From: Aquiluna sp.
Lineage (GTDB): Bacteria; Actinomycetota; Actinomycetes; Actinomycetales; Microbacteriaceae
Direction: 5' to 3'
Assembly (NCBI GenBank): GCA_028095925.1
Contig: JAOHCW010000009.1
Location: 1 to 47,020 of the forward strand
DNA: 47,020 bases
Of this stretch, positions 9,088 to 17,600 are shown piece by piece; within the stretch, counting starts at the first letter, position 1; each line of letters starts with the position of its first letter. The notes under the pieces are model-generated. The model saw only the letters and a program-made list of their open reading frames with translations, was not told the DNA's origin and searched no databases. The position numbers and the translations under genes were made by a program.

Positions 9088-9642
9088 GTGCTTGAAATCA
9101 GACGACTCAGCCCTCGAGAGACCAACGCTTTTCTAGAATTCATGGACGGTCCAGCCTTTTCTTCCCAGCCTCAGTGGCACGGTTGCTATTGCCAGGAATA
9201 CCTAAACTCTGCTTCCGAAAACAAAGAGGCAACCGCAGAATCCAACAGGGTGTTGGCCTGCGACCGCATCGCCGCTGGAGTCATGCAGGGCTACTTAGCC
9301 TTTGAGCAGTCACCTGAAGGTGAGAAGGTAAGCGGGTGGATGGCCGCGAACAGCCACAACAACTTTCGCCTGCTTCCAAAAGGCGAGGAGGGTGTCGCAA
9401 CAATTATTTGCTTTTCCGTAGAAGCAGAGAAGCAGTCTCAGGGCGTCGCAAGCGCGCTGCTTGAATTTGCCTTGGAGGATCTGCCGGCCCAAGGCTTCAA
9501 GAGAGTGCAGGCAGCACCGCTTGCAGGCGGACAGTTCGAAACTTGGGGCTATAGAGGCCCGCTCTCGCTCTATAAGAAGTTCGGCTTCAATGAGGGGCCA
9601 ATGCGTGACGAGCAGCACGTCCTTGTCATGAGGGAGCTTTAG
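9088..9642 (+). CDS. GNAT family N-acetyltransferase
   Basis: A 184-residue protein of the GNAT superfamily, which transfers acetyl groups from acetyl-CoA to amines; the substrate is unknown. Beta-strand 4 (VATIICFSVEAEKQSQGVASALLEFAL) carries the acetyl-CoA loop, here Q-S-Q-G-V-A rather than the common Q/R-x-x-G-x-G/A. The C-terminal strand has YKKFGF. The N-terminal third has an unusual CYCQEYLNS segment also seen in one GNAT subgroup. It starts with GTG. It sits between ssrA and the terminator shared with qcrB. Confidence 0.8.
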   Translation: MLEIRRLSPRETNAFLEFMDGPAFSSQPQWHGCYCQEYLNSASENKEATAESNRVLACDRIAAGVMQGYLAFEQSPEGEKVSGWMAANSHNNFRLLPKGEEGVATIICFSVEAEKQSQGVASALLEFALEDLPAQGFKRVQAAPLAGGQFETWGYRGPLSLYKKFGFNEGPMRDEQHVLVMREL

Positions 9643-9675
9643 AAAAACCCCCACAGATTATTCTGCGGGGGTTTT
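9643..9675. terminator. Bidirectional rho-independent terminator between GNAT and qcrB
   Basis: AAAACCCCC (9644-9652) pairs with GGGGGTTTT (9667-9675), extended inward by CAGA/TCTG with one A/C mismatch and a TTAT loop. A-runs and T-runs on the two sides make it work in both directions. It immediately follows the GNAT stop codon and lies 16 bp past the qcrB stop. Confidence 0.93.
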
Positions 9676-9691
9676 CCTGGTATCTAATTAG

Positions 9692-11338
9692 TTAGAGCTT
9701 CTTCTTGAGCTGCTTTGGCTTGCGCTTTGCACTTTCCTCAATAGCGGGGGAGTGGTCAGCGTGAGCAAGCTCGTATTCCGCCTTGGAAACAGGAGCAATG
9801 CGGTCTTCGAAGTAGATCTTTGAGATCGCAGAGCGGAGCTTTGTTCCGACGGTGATCTTGCCCTTCTTGTTGGGCCTAGGCATGATCGGCTCGTAGTCCT
9901 TGAAGTCAACGAGCTTCCAGAGCTCATACTTGTCGACGGGCTCGTGAACCTCGATGTATTCGCCGTGGGGGAGTCGAACAACTCTTCCAGTCTCGCGTCC
10001 GTGAAGCGCGATCTCGCGGTCCTTGCGCTGAAGCGCTAGGCAGGCTCGTTTGGTCACCCAGTATGCAATTACCGGTCCGATAACCAGTAGCACCTGCATC
10101 GCGGTTAGAACGTGGTTGAGCGACATCTGGAAGAAGATCGCAATTAGGTCGGTGGAGGCACCTGCCCAGAGGACTGCGTAGAAAGTTACTCCGGCTGCAC
10201 CAATTGCGGTCCTGGTTGGGGCGTTGCGTGGCCTGTCTAGGACGTGGTGGTCGCGCTTGTCGCCAGTGACCCAAGCCTCGATGAATGGGTAAACGGCAAC
10301 CAGCACCAGGAACACTAGCGAAACAATGATTGGCAGCATGACGCCCATTGGGATCACGTAGCCAAAGATTGCAACATCTAGGCCACCTGGGGCCAGACGC
10401 AATGCGCCATCGAGCCAACCGATGTACCAGTCAGGCTGGGTACCCGCGGAAACAGGCGATGGGTCATAAGGACCGTAGTTCCAAATTGGGTTGATGGTGA
10501 ACAGGGCTGAAATTGCGGCAATCACACCGAAGACTAGGAAGAAGAATCCACCCGCCTTTGCCACGTAAACCGGCATCAGTGGATAGCCAACAACATTGTC
10601 GTCACGACGTCCAGGTCCGGGGTAGTGGGTGTGCATGTGAATTACTAAAAGCAAGAGGTGGGCGGCCAACAGCGCGATGATAAGCGCAGGCAAGATCATG
10701 ATGTGTAGCGAGTAGAGCCTCGGAATTACCTCAGTGCCCGGGAACTCGCCTCCAAAGAAGCCCGAGGAGACCGCAGGCCCGATTACTGGGATTCCCTTGA
10801 TCATGCCGTCGATGATTCTCAGACCGTTACCGGAGAGCAAGTCATCAGGTAGTGAGTAGCCGGTGAAGCCGGCGCCCATTCCCATGAGGAAGAGCAGGAA
10901 TCCGATAACCCAGTTGAGCTCGCGTGGCTTGCGGAATGCACCGGTGAAGAAAACACGGAGCATGTGAAGCCCGGAGGCGGCCACAAAAATTAGTGCACCC
11001 CAGTGGTGAATCTGACGCATGATCAAACCACCGCGGATGTCAAAGCTGATGTCTAGCGAGGAGGCGTAGGCAACTGTCATTTCCGCACCCTTGAGCGGGG
11101 CGTAGCTGCCGTCGTAGTAGGTGTGGGCCATGGATGGCTCGTAGAAGAAAGTCAGGAATGTTCCAGAGAGCACAACGACCACAAAGGACCAGAGCGCGAC
11201 CTCACCGAGCATGAAGCTCCAGTGGTCGGGGAACACCTTGCGACCAAATTGCTTGATGACCGTTCCCAGCGACAGCCGGTCGTCTAGATAATCGGCAGTC
11301 TTACCTACTGCCGTTGTCGGTTCGGTTACTGAACTCAT
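9692..11338 (-). CDS. qcrB: Cytochrome bc1 complex cytochrome b subunit
   Basis: QcrB oxidises menaquinol and passes electrons across the membrane through two b hemes. It has 548 residues, the long actinobacterial form with a C-terminal cytoplasmic extension ending in a Lys-rich tail. Heme-ligating histidines sit in RQIHHWGA with GLHMLR, and in SLHIMILP with AAHLLLLVIHMHTH. The Qo-site motif is PDWY, the actinobacterial variant of PEWY. It is the last gene of ctaE-qcrC-qcrA-qcrB, 4 bp after qcrA, and ends at a strong terminator. Confidence 0.97.
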   Translation of the reverse strand: MSSVTEPTTAVGKTADYLDDRLSLGTVIKQFGRKVFPDHWSFMLGEVALWSFVVVVLSGTFLTFFYEPSMAHTYYDGSYAPLKGAEMTVAYASSLDISFDIRGGLIMRQIHHWGALIFVAASGLHMLRVFFTGAFRKPRELNWVIGFLLFLMGMGAGFTGYSLPDDLLSGNGLRIIDGMIKGIPVIGPAVSSGFFGGEFPGTEVIPRLYSLHIMILPALIIALLAAHLLLLVIHMHTHYPGPGRRDDNVVGYPLMPVYVAKAGGFFFLVFGVIAAISALFTINPIWNYGPYDPSPVSAGTQPDWYIGWLDGALRLAPGGLDVAIFGYVIPMGVMLPIIVSLVFLVLVAVYPFIEAWVTGDKRDHHVLDRPRNAPTRTAIGAAGVTFYAVLWAGASTDLIAIFFQMSLNHVLTAMQVLLVIGPVIAYWVTKRACLALQRKDREIALHGRETGRVVRLPHGEYIEVHEPVDKYELWKLVDFKDYEPIMPRPNKKGKITVGTKLRSAISKIYFEDRIAPVSKAEYELAHADHSPAIEESAKRKPKQLKKKL

Positions 11339-11342
11339 GTGC

Positions 11343-12359
11343 TTACTTCCTTATGTCCCAGAATGATGGGCCAATTGGCTCGAGGAAGTCGCTTTGTGCG
11401 ACCAGGTAGCCCTCGTCGTCCACAGCAATTGGTAGCTGGGGGAGAGGACGGGCTGCAGGCCCAAAGACCACTTTGCAGTGGTCAGCCAGATCAAATGTTG
11501 ATTGGTGGCAAGGGCATAGTAGGTGGTGTGTGTGCTGCTCATATAGAGCCACAGGGCAGCCCACGTGGGTGCAGATTTTGGAGTAGGCGACGATTCCGTC
11601 ATAACTCCAGTTGGCCTTGTCTGGGTCTTCTTTTAGGTCGCCTGGATTGACGCGCACCAAAAGAACCGCAGCCTTGGCTTTTTCCTCCAGTTTGTGCTCT
11701 TCCAAGTCCTTGAGCCCCTCGGGGATGACGTGGAAGACAGATCCGATTGTTACCTCGGAAGCCTTGATTGGGATGCCGGTTGGGTCTTTGGTGAGCCTCG
11801 TGCCAGCGCGCCACATGGTGTGCTTGAGAGTGTCACCGACCTGCGGGCCTAGATCGCCAAAGATCACTACAGCTGGGATTGGGAAGAATGCCAACGCACC
11901 GTAGAGCGTCCTTCGAATCAGCTTTCTTCTAGTAAAGCCAGACTCTCCGTCGGCGAGTTTTACAATTTCGATGGCCTTGGCGCGCGCTTCGTCGGAGCTG
12001 CGAGCGGGGTGGCGGGACTCCGAAACTTCATTGTCAGGCATCAGCGTCTTAGCCCAGTGAACCGCACCAAAACCGATTCCAAGCAGCGACAGCGCCATAC
12101 CAATGCCCATCCAGAAAGCATTGTTGCGAGTTGCAGACAGGTCACCACCGACAATTGGGAAAGCTACGAAACCCCAGACGGCAATGATTGCGCCCACGAT
12201 GGAGACAAGGAACATGAATGAGATTTGACGCTCGGCGGTCTTCGCGTGCTTTTCGCTCTTGTCCGTCATTCGGACGCGATGGGGCTCAATTCCGGGGTCA
12301 GAAATCGGGCGCTCGATATTGGTGGCGCTGCCTGAGTCGTACTTCTGCACTTCACTCAT
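11343..12359 (-). CDS. qcrA: Cytochrome bc1 complex Rieske iron-sulfur subunit
   Basis: QcrA carries the [2Fe-2S] Rieske centre that takes the first electron from menaquinol. Ligands are clear: CTHVGCP and CPCHQSTF, the first with C-x-H and the second with C-x-x-H. The 338-residue protein has three membrane helices before the soluble domain, as in other Actinobacteria. The RKLIRR region precedes the third helix and resembles a twin-arginine signal. Its ATG overlaps the qcrC stop (TAATG). Confidence 0.96.
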   Translation of the reverse strand: MSEVQKYDSGSATNIERPISDPGIEPHRVRMTDKSEKHAKTAERQISFMFLVSIVGAIIAVWGFVAFPIVGGDLSATRNNAFWMGIGMALSLLGIGFGAVHWAKTLMPDNEVSESRHPARSSDEARAKAIEIVKLADGESGFTRRKLIRRTLYGALAFFPIPAVVIFGDLGPQVGDTLKHTMWRAGTRLTKDPTGIPIKASEVTIGSVFHVIPEGLKDLEEHKLEEKAKAAVLLVRVNPGDLKEDPDKANWSYDGIVAYSKICTHVGCPVALYEQHTHHLLCPCHQSTFDLADHCKVVFGPAARPLPQLPIAVDDEGYLVAQSDFLEPIGPSFWDIRK

Positions 12360-13147
12360 TAGTTAGCCTTCGCTCCCAACCAAACCGTAATTGCGATTAT
12401 GAACCCTAACCCGAAGATCCAGGTAAACAATCCCTCGGCCACAGGACCAATCGAACCAAGCTCGAAGCCACCGACAGAGCGGTTTTCTTCAACGTACTTG
12501 AGGTACGTGATGATGTCCTTCTTGTCCTCAGGTGTCAGGTTTGCATCGTTGAATACCGGCATGTTCTGTGGACCGGTAACCATTGCCTCATAAATGTGCT
12601 TTTCGGTCACGCCATCCAGGGCAGGTGCGAACTTACCCTCGGTTAGCGCACCACCGGCGCCAACCGCGTTGTGGCACATCGCGCAGTTGATGCGGAAGAG
12701 CTCGCCACCGTGGGTTGGGTCACCGTCGGTCCTTAGGTACTCCTCAGGAGGAATGGCGGGTCCTGGGGCAAGAGAGGCAACGTAGGCAGCCATGGCTGCA
12801 ATCTGCTCCTCGGTGAACTGGACAGGTTTCTTATAAAGCTGTGGACCAGAAGCCTGACCTGGCATGCGGCCAGTTCCGACCTGGAAGTCAACCGAGGCTG
12901 CGCCAACACCAATCAGGCTTGGCCCTCCAATTGCGCCCTCACCGTTTGTGCCGTGGCAGGATGCGCAGTTGGCCAAAAAGAGCTTCCGACCCTCTTCAAC
13001 CTGCTCAGGTGAGCCAAACTCTGCTTCGAAAGTCTGGGTCGCAGCTGCGTAACCTCCACCGGACAAGATCAGTCCGAGGAAGATCACGACGCCAAGAGCC
13101 CAGGGGCGACGACGCATTGGCTTCTGAGGGTTCAAATTGTTCTCCAT
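12359..13147 (-). CDS. qcrC: Diheme cytochrome c subunit of the bc1 complex
   Basis: QcrC is the actinobacterial cytochrome cc, which replaces both cytochrome c1 and soluble cytochrome c and wires bc1 directly to CtaC. Both heme-binding motifs are present: CASCH and CAMCH. The N-terminal helix (about 15-36) and a C-terminal helix (about 238-258) anchor the 262-residue protein. Axial methionines lie in GRMPGQ and NMPVF. It starts 6 bp after ctaE and overlaps qcrA by 1 bp. Confidence 0.96.
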   Translation of the reverse strand: MENNLNPQKPMRRRPWALGVVIFLGLILSGGGYAAATQTFEAEFGSPEQVEEGRKLFLANCASCHGTNGEGAIGGPSLIGVGAASVDFQVGTGRMPGQASGPQLYKKPVQFTEEQIAAMAAYVASLAPGPAIPPEEYLRTDGDPTHGGELFRINCAMCHNAVGAGGALTEGKFAPALDGVTEKHIYEAMVTGPQNMPVFNDANLTPEDKKDIITYLKYVEENRSVGGFELGSIGPVAEGLFTWIFGLGFIIAITVWLGAKAN

Positions 13148-13153
13148 CTTCGA

Positions 13154-13774
13154 TTACTTCAGCACGTAGACAACTAGGAAAAGGCCAATCCAGACGACAT
13201 CCACAAAGTGCCAGTAGTAGGAAGTAACGATCGCACTGGTTGCTTCGCGGTGTCCGAAATTCTTAGCGGCATAGGCCCTACCGATAACGAGTAGGAAGGC
13301 GATTAGGCCTCCTGTTACGTGCAGCGCGTGGAAGCCGGTGGTTATGTAAAAAGCAGAGCCGTAGGAGTTGCTGCTCAGGGTGACACCCTCGGCAACAAGC
13401 TGCGCATACTCCCAAACCTGGCCGGCAACAAACACTGAACCCATCAAATAGGTGAGGAAGAACCACTCGACCATTCCCCACTTGGCGGGGGAGAGGCCTG
13501 TCCTGCGGGCTTGCATGCGCTCCGCCGCAAAGACTCCGAACTGTGCCGTAAACGAGCTAGCAACCAGGATTAGCGTGTTTGCTAAAGCGAAAGGAACGTT
13601 AAGTATCTGGGTTTCATTTGCCCACAAATCAGGGGCGCCAGCTCGCAGCGAGAAGTACATCGCGAACAGACCGGCAAAGAACATAACCTCGCTGCCAAGC
13701 CAAACAATCGTGCCAACGCTCGTTGCGTTTGGCCGCTGAATGGTCATAGGGGCAGCTGAAGAGGTTGTTGACAT
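13154..13774 (-). CDS. ctaE: Cytochrome c oxidase subunit III
   Basis: CtaE is the non-catalytic core subunit III of the aa3 oxidase, 206 residues with five membrane helices. Family signatures include [15 protein letters not shown], the [11 protein letters not shown] segment and [11 protein letters not shown] near the end. It leads the ctaE-qcrCAB operon, apart from ctaCDF but in the same neighbourhood, an arrangement common in Actinobacteria. Its promoter appears leaderless (TACAAT, 6 bp before the ATG). Confidence 0.96.
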   Translation of the reverse strand: MSTTSSAAPMTIQRPNATSVGTIVWLGSEVMFFAGLFAMYFSLRAGAPDLWANETQILNVPFALANTLILVASSFTAQFGVFAAERMQARRTGLSPAKWGMVEWFFLTYLMGSVFVAGQVWEYAQLVAEGVTLSSNSYGSAFYITTGFHALHVTGGLIAFLLVIGRAYAAKNFGHREATSAIVTSYYWHFVDVVWIGLFLVVYVLK

Positions 13775-13780
13775 AGGTCA

Positions 13781-13786
13781 ATTGTA
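13781..13786 (-). promoter_or_regulatory. -10 box (TACAAT), leaderless promoter of ctaE-qcrCAB
   Basis: Read on the minus strand, TACAAT ends 6 bp before the ctaE ATG (13774-13772). No ribosome-binding site is visible and there is no clear -35. Confidence 0.55.
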
Positions 13787-13830
13787 ACCGCTACCTGCCC
13801 TCAAAAAGGCCTTGCGAAGCCAAAGTTCTC

Positions 13831-13840
13831 CGAATATTCG
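13831..13840. promoter_or_regulatory. Perfect palindrome CGAATATTCG in the ctaE/trpD intergenic region
   Basis: A 10-bp perfect dyad about 27 bp upstream of the trpD -10 box and 45 bp behind that of ctaE. A second palindrome, AAGGCCTT, lies at 13806-13813. Either could be an operator; no regulator is suggested by the sequence. Confidence 0.25.
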
Positions 13841-13866
13841 CCGGATGTGATGGTTTTTTTCGGCAT

Positions 13867-13872
13867 TACACT
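13867..13872 (+). promoter_or_regulatory. -10 box (TACACT), leaderless promoter of trpD
   Basis: TACACT ends 6 bp before the ATG at 13879. The bases between carry no Shine-Dalgarno. Confidence 0.5.
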
Positions 13873-13878
13873 CTCCTT

Positions 13879-14946
13879 ATGACTCAGAGCAGCTGGCCGT
13901 CCGCCCTAAGCACCCTCCTGGCAGGTGAGGACCTCTCGCGAGAGGGTTCCAGCTGGGCAATGAGGCAGATCATGGCCGGTGAGGCATCGGAAGGCCAAAT
14001 AGGCGCTTTCATGATGGCACTTCGCTCCAAGGGCGAAACGGTTGAAGAACTTTCGGGCCTAGTTGACGTGATGCTTGAGAATGCACTTCTTCTCGAAACC
14101 GGAAGTGACGCGGTGGATATCGTCGGAACTGGGGGAGACCTGGTCGGAACGGTGAACATAAGCTCAATGGCATCAATTGTGGCCTCAGCAAGTGGTGTTC
14201 CCGTCCTAAAGCACGGTTCGAGATCAGCCTCCGGCAAGACTGGGTCCTCAGAGATGCTCGAGGTATTGGGCGTCCGCCTCGATCTTTCGCCAGCTCAGGT
14301 GAAGCAGGTTTTTGAAAATGCGGGGATTACTTTCTTTTTTGCACCCGTTTTCCATCCTGCAATGAGATTTGTGGCACCTGTTCGGAAGCAGCTTGGGGTG
14401 CCGACCACATTTAATTTCCTGGGACCACTGGCAAACCCCGCACAACCAATCGCCACAGCTCTGGGTGTTGCGGACGAGAAGATTGCCCCACTTATGGCCC
14501 AGGAGCTCGCTCAGCGAGGAAGAACAGGACTTGTCTTTAGATCTGATGATGGCCTCGACGAGCTCAGCACAACGGCAAACGCAAAGATTTGGCAGGTAGC
14601 CTCTGGCGAAGTGACCTCTCACAACCTCGAACCCGAGAAGGTTGGCCTAGCAAAAGCCGAAATCAATCAACTGCTCGGTGGGGATGCAAAACAGAACGCG
14701 CTTGTTGCAACAAAGCTTTTTGCCGGTGAAGACTTCGCTAACTCAAGAGCTATCGCCGATGTGGTTTGTCTAAATGCGGCTGCAGGCATAGTTGCCTACG
14801 AGCTAGCAAAAGATTCAGCACTGGCTGCTGCAGATCTGACAGAGCGATTCATCAGCGCACTTGGCAAGGCACAGGAAGCACTTTCCTCTGGAGCAGCAAA
14901 GCGGAAGCTTGATACCTGGACAGCTGCAACCCAGTCCGCGAACTAG
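13879..14946 (+). CDS. trpD: Anthranilate phosphoribosyltransferase
   Basis: TrpD transfers the phosphoribosyl group of PRPP to anthranilate in tryptophan biosynthesis. The 355-residue length is normal. The PRPP-binding signature GTGGD is present (IVGTGGDLVGTVN), followed by the KHGSRSASGKTGSSEMLE glycine-rich loop and the Mg2+-binding DGLDELS region. It stands apart from other trp genes and is divergent from ctaE. Its -10 box places the transcript start at the ATG. Confidence 0.96.
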   Translation: MTQSSWPSALSTLLAGEDLSREGSSWAMRQIMAGEASEGQIGAFMMALRSKGETVEELSGLVDVMLENALLLETGSDAVDIVGTGGDLVGTVNISSMASIVASASGVPVLKHGSRSASGKTGSSEMLEVLGVRLDLSPAQVKQVFENAGITFFFAPVFHPAMRFVAPVRKQLGVPTTFNFLGPLANPAQPIATALGVADEKIAPLMAQELAQRGRTGLVFRSDDGLDELSTTANAKIWQVASGEVTSHNLEPEKVGLAKAEINQLLGGDAKQNALVATKLFAGEDFANSRAIADVVCLNAAAGIVAYELAKDSALAAADLTERFISALGKAQEALSSGAAKRKLDTWTAATQSAN

Positions 14947-14990
14947 CTAAACTCCTGCATTTGCGCGGGGAGTGGCCAGAAAAACGTTAC

Positions 14991-15021
14991 TTGACATAAT
15001 GTTTATTATCGGCTTTATATC
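14991..15021 (+). promoter_or_regulatory. Orphan near-consensus promoter with AT dyad, trpD/yczE gap
   Basis: Perfect -35 TTGACA (14991-14996) is followed by TTTATA/TTATAT/TATATC at 17-19 bp. The spacer contains the dyad ATAAT-GTTT-ATTAT (14996-15009). The 135-bp gap lies downstream of both flanking, convergent genes, so this promoter has no obvious client. A rightward transcript would run antisense into yczE. A TTGGGCCCAA palindrome lies at 15033-15042. I see no convincing ORF in the gap. Confidence 0.45.
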
Positions 15022-15081
15022 CAATTCTCCAGTTGGGCCCAAGACCCTTGTGCTCCCTCACCGGTGAACATGCAATAACAG

Positions 15082-15687
15082 CTAAACCTTGCCGCTTTTA
15101 TCGGCTAGACCAAAGAGTCGCATTCCCAACTGGTTCATGTAGCCAATTCCCAACGCAAAGATCAGGGTTCCCTCGCGAACCTGACCGCCCAGGAGAAATC
15201 CAATGGCGACAACGGTTACCTCAACGATTGAGCGGGCTTGCCAAAACGGCAATTTGAAGCGCTGGGCGATTCCTACATTCAGTCCGTCCCTCGGGCCTTT
15301 ACCCATGCCGCAGGAAATGTAGAGTCCGGTTGCAAAGGAAATTACAACCATTCCCCCGAAGAAAAGCAGCAGTTTCTGCCAGTAGTCATCTGGCGTTGGG
15401 ATGAAACTCAGTGCCAGGTCGGCTACAAGGCCCACCATGACTGCGTTCATGACAGAGCCAAGTCCTGGTTTTACCCTTAGGGGAATCCAGGCAATAAGCA
15501 CCAACACGCTCACCAGAACCGTTGCGTAACCGAAGGTGAGCGTTGTCTGCTTTGAAATTCCCTGCGCCAGCACGTCCCAGGGCGCCAGACCCAGCTGCGC
15601 ATCCACGGTCATGGCGACACCGATGCCATAGATGAATAGCCCGACAACTAGCTTTATAAAGCGAGTGGGAAACTTAGACTGAAGCAC
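15082..15687 (-). CDS. YczE/YitT-like multi-pass membrane protein
   Basis: A 201-residue integral membrane protein with about five hydrophobic segments, of the YczE/YyaS/YitT-related group. Typical features are the FIYGIGVAMTVDAQLGLAPWDVL opening, where a helix breaks at a Gly-Leu-Pro-Trp turn, and a second copy-like GKGPRDGLNVG turn after the fourth helix. The function of the family is not established. It starts with GTG and has a TAACAT box 6 bp upstream. Confidence 0.8.
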   Translation of the reverse strand: MLQSKFPTRFIKLVVGLFIYGIGVAMTVDAQLGLAPWDVLAQGISKQTTLTFGYATVLVSVLVLIAWIPLRVKPGLGSVMNAVMVGLVADLALSFIPTPDDYWQKLLLFFGGMVVISFATGLYISCGMGKGPRDGLNVGIAQRFKLPFWQARSIVEVTVVAIGFLLGGQVREGTLIFALGIGYMNQLGMRLFGLADKSGKV

Positions 15688-15693
15688 TGCTAA

Positions 15694-15699
15694 ATGTTA
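15694..15699 (-). promoter_or_regulatory. -10 box (TAACAT), leaderless promoter of the yczE-like gene
   Basis: On the minus strand TAACAT ends 6 bp before the GTG start (15687-15685). It lies inside the short divergent gap with glpQ. Confidence 0.45.
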
Positions 15700-15708
15700 G
15701 GGGTAAGA

Positions 15709-16473
15709 ATGTCAGCAGCTGACCTTTTTCCCTATTTCGACTCTCCTAAGCCAAGGCTGTTTGCCCATCGCGGTCTCGCCCAGCACGCGGATCTTGACGA
15801 AAACACCATCCCAGCCTTTCAGGCCGCACTTGAGCACGGCGCAACTCACCTCGAATCTGACACTCAGGCCACAGCAGACGATGTTGCGGTGTTATTCCAT
15901 GACGAGGACCTCTCGAGGGTTGCAGGTATTGATGCAAAGGTCCGAGAGCTCTCGCTCAGCGAGCTGAAGACCACCAGGTTGAAAAATGGCGGGGAAATTC
16001 CAACGCTTGCCGAGGCACTCGAAACACTGCCCGGCGCGCGATTCAACCTTGACATCAAGACCAGGCCTGCCATCTCTCCCACCATTGAGGCGATTGAGAC
16101 GCTCCAGGCTCACGATCGCGTGCTGGTTTCAAGCTTTTCTAACCCAATCCGAAAAAGTGGCCTGACGGGCCTCTCGAAGCCGATTGCGACCTCCGGTTCG
16201 CTATCTACGGTTCTAAGTGCATGGCTCAGCCACACCTTGCTATTTGGCGCAGGCTTTTCGGCCATTGTGAAAGATGTGCACGCCTTCCAGATTCCCGTGA
16301 GGCGAGGTCCGGTGAACTTTGCCACCAAGAGGTTTATCGCAAGGGCGCAGAAACATCAGACTGAGGTCCACTTTTGGACTATCAATGATCCCGTCGAAAT
16401 GCGGAGGCTCCTTAAGCTCGGTGCAGACGGAATCGTCTCCGACAGGGTGGATCTCTTTCAAACTGGCAACTAG
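15709..16473 (+). CDS. glpQ: Glycerophosphodiester phosphodiesterase
   Basis: A GDPD-fold enzyme, 254 residues, which hydrolyses glycerophosphodiesters from phospholipid turnover to glycerol 3-phosphate plus an alcohol. Catalytic and Ca2+-site motifs are present: FAHRGLAQ (His-Arg), ENTIPAFQAAL, LESDTQATADDVAVLFHDEDL (Glu, Asp, second His) and a C-terminal VHFWTINDP. No signal peptide, so it is probably cytosolic. I chose the ATG at 15709, preceded by AGGGG, rather than the upstream ATG at 15694. Confidence 0.9.
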   Translation: MSAADLFPYFDSPKPRLFAHRGLAQHADLDENTIPAFQAALEHGATHLESDTQATADDVAVLFHDEDLSRVAGIDAKVRELSLSELKTTRLKNGGEIPTLAEALETLPGARFNLDIKTRPAISPTIEAIETLQAHDRVLVSSFSNPIRKSGLTGLSKPIATSGSLSTVLSAWLSHTLLFGAGFSAIVKDVHAFQIPVRRGPVNFATKRFIARAQKHQTEVHFWTINDPVEMRRLLKLGADGIVSDRVDLFQTGN

Positions 16474-16540
16474 CTGAGAATCGGAGCCAGGTAGGACTTA
16501 TCTATCGCCGGCCGTGGTTTTCACCTTCAAAGGAGAACTA

Positions 16541-16900
16541 ATGGCTGAATCTATGCGCGGAATGAGACTGGGAAGCCAGTCGCTGGAGTCCGATCGAGGC
16601 GTTGAGCTTTCGGAGCGTCAGACTATTGATTTTCGCTGCAGCGCAGGCCACGAGTTCAGCATGGTCTTCTCGCTAACTGCCGAGCTTCCAGACACCTGGG
16701 AGTGCAAGAAGTGCGATGAGATTGCAACGCGTCTGGAGTCAGGCAAGGAAGTTGATTTGGCGGCTGGCGAGCTAGGCACCCAGCGCTCCCACTACGACAT
16801 GGTTTTGGAAAGACGCAGCAAGAAGGAGCTAGAAGTCCTATTGCAAGAGGTTTTGGTAGACATGCGAAAGCGTCGCAGCGAGGGAAGACTTACCGCCTAA
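16541..16900 (+). CDS. rbpA: RNA polymerase-binding protein RbpA
   Basis: RbpA is an actinobacteria-specific transcription factor that binds primary sigma and stabilises open complexes. The 119-residue protein has the N-terminal tail (MRGMRLGSQSLESDRG), the core domain with a C-x-x-x-H and CKKC zinc-ribbon-like pair, a basic linker (LERRSKKELE) and the C-terminal sigma-interaction helix. The ATG at 16541 has AAAGGAGA upstream; the longer frame from 16514 is not used. Its last 11 bases overlap ppm1 on the opposite strand. Confidence 0.95.
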   Translation: MAESMRGMRLGSQSLESDRGVELSERQTIDFRCSAGHEFSMVFSLTAELPDTWECKKCDEIATRLESGKEVDLAAGELGTQRSHYDMVLERRSKKELEVLLQEVLVDMRKRRSEGRLTA

Positions 16901-17600
16901 ACAGCCTGGCAATCCCCCAGCGCGTGCAAAGCAGGAAAGCTTCAAGAACAATCCCCAGAGTCATTTTGCTCTTGCCGCTCTCGCGCTCCACAAAGTGAAT
17001 CGGAACCTCGACGATTTTTGCACCAGCCTCACTCGCTCGTAGCGTCATCTCAACCTGAAAGCCGTAGCCATGGGCACGCATGCTAGAAAGCGGCAGCTTG
17101 GCTAGCAGCTGAGTTGAGTAGATCCGAAAGCCAGCGGTGAGGTCTTTCAGTTTGCTCGAGAGCATTAGAGCTGCATAGCGATTCCCAATCCGGGAGATAA
17201 ACATTCTCAATGCCGGCCAGTTCTTCACCTCTCCCCCATCGACCCAGCGAGAGCCGATCACTAGGTCGTGTGTGGCGGCCATTTCAAAAAGCTCGGGCAG
17301 GTCGCTGGGCCTGTGAGAGCCGTCAGAGTCCATCTGCACGACATGTGTAAACCCGCGGTCGATAGCCCACCTAAAACCCTCAACATAGGCAAGTCCAAGC
17401 CCCTTTTTTGCAGGCCTATGGATTACAGAAATTTGATTGTTTTTTCTGGCCAATCGATCTGCTAGTTCGCCTGTTCCATCAGGAGAGTTGTCGTCGATGA
17501 TGGTCAGGTGAGTCTCCGGCATTGCCAAAAACAACTGTTCAACCGAGTGCTCAAGGACGTCTAATTCGTTGTAGGTCGGCATGAGTACTACCGACTTCAA
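16890..17600 (-). CDS. ppm1: Polyprenol monophosphomannose synthase (Ppm1)
   Basis: A 236-residue GT2 enzyme that transfers mannose from GDP-mannose to polyprenyl phosphate, the donor for lipoglycan and protein mannosylation. Motifs: MPTYNE at the start, DDNSPDGT and the metal-binding DSDGSH, then GSRWVDGG. It lacks the C-terminal membrane domain of larger DPM synthases. The TTG start overlaps the lnt stop (TTGA). In mycobacteria Lnt and Ppm1 are fused; here they are separate, coupled genes. Confidence 0.9.
   Translation of the reverse strand: MKSVVLMPTYNELDVLEHSVEQLFLAMPETHLTIIDDNSPDGTGELADRLARKNNQISVIHRPAKKGLGLAYVEGFRWAIDRGFTHVVQMDSDGSHRPSDLPELFEMAATHDLVIGSRWVDGGEVKNWPALRMFISRIGNRYAALMLSSKLKDLTAGFRIYSTQLLAKLPLSSMRAHGYGFQVEMTLRASEAGAKIVEVPIHFVERESGKSKMTLGIVLEAFLLCTRWGIARLFRR

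Noticed and set aside
10381..10440. PDWY in QcrB as a defect of the PEWY quinol site
   Set aside because: Asp in this position is normal for actinobacterial menaquinol-oxidising bc1 complexes.
15033..15257. 74-codon ORF downstream of the orphan promoter
   Set aside because: Most of it is antisense to the yczE-like gene, its composition is shadow-like, and no ribosome-binding site is present. The promoter is reported without it.
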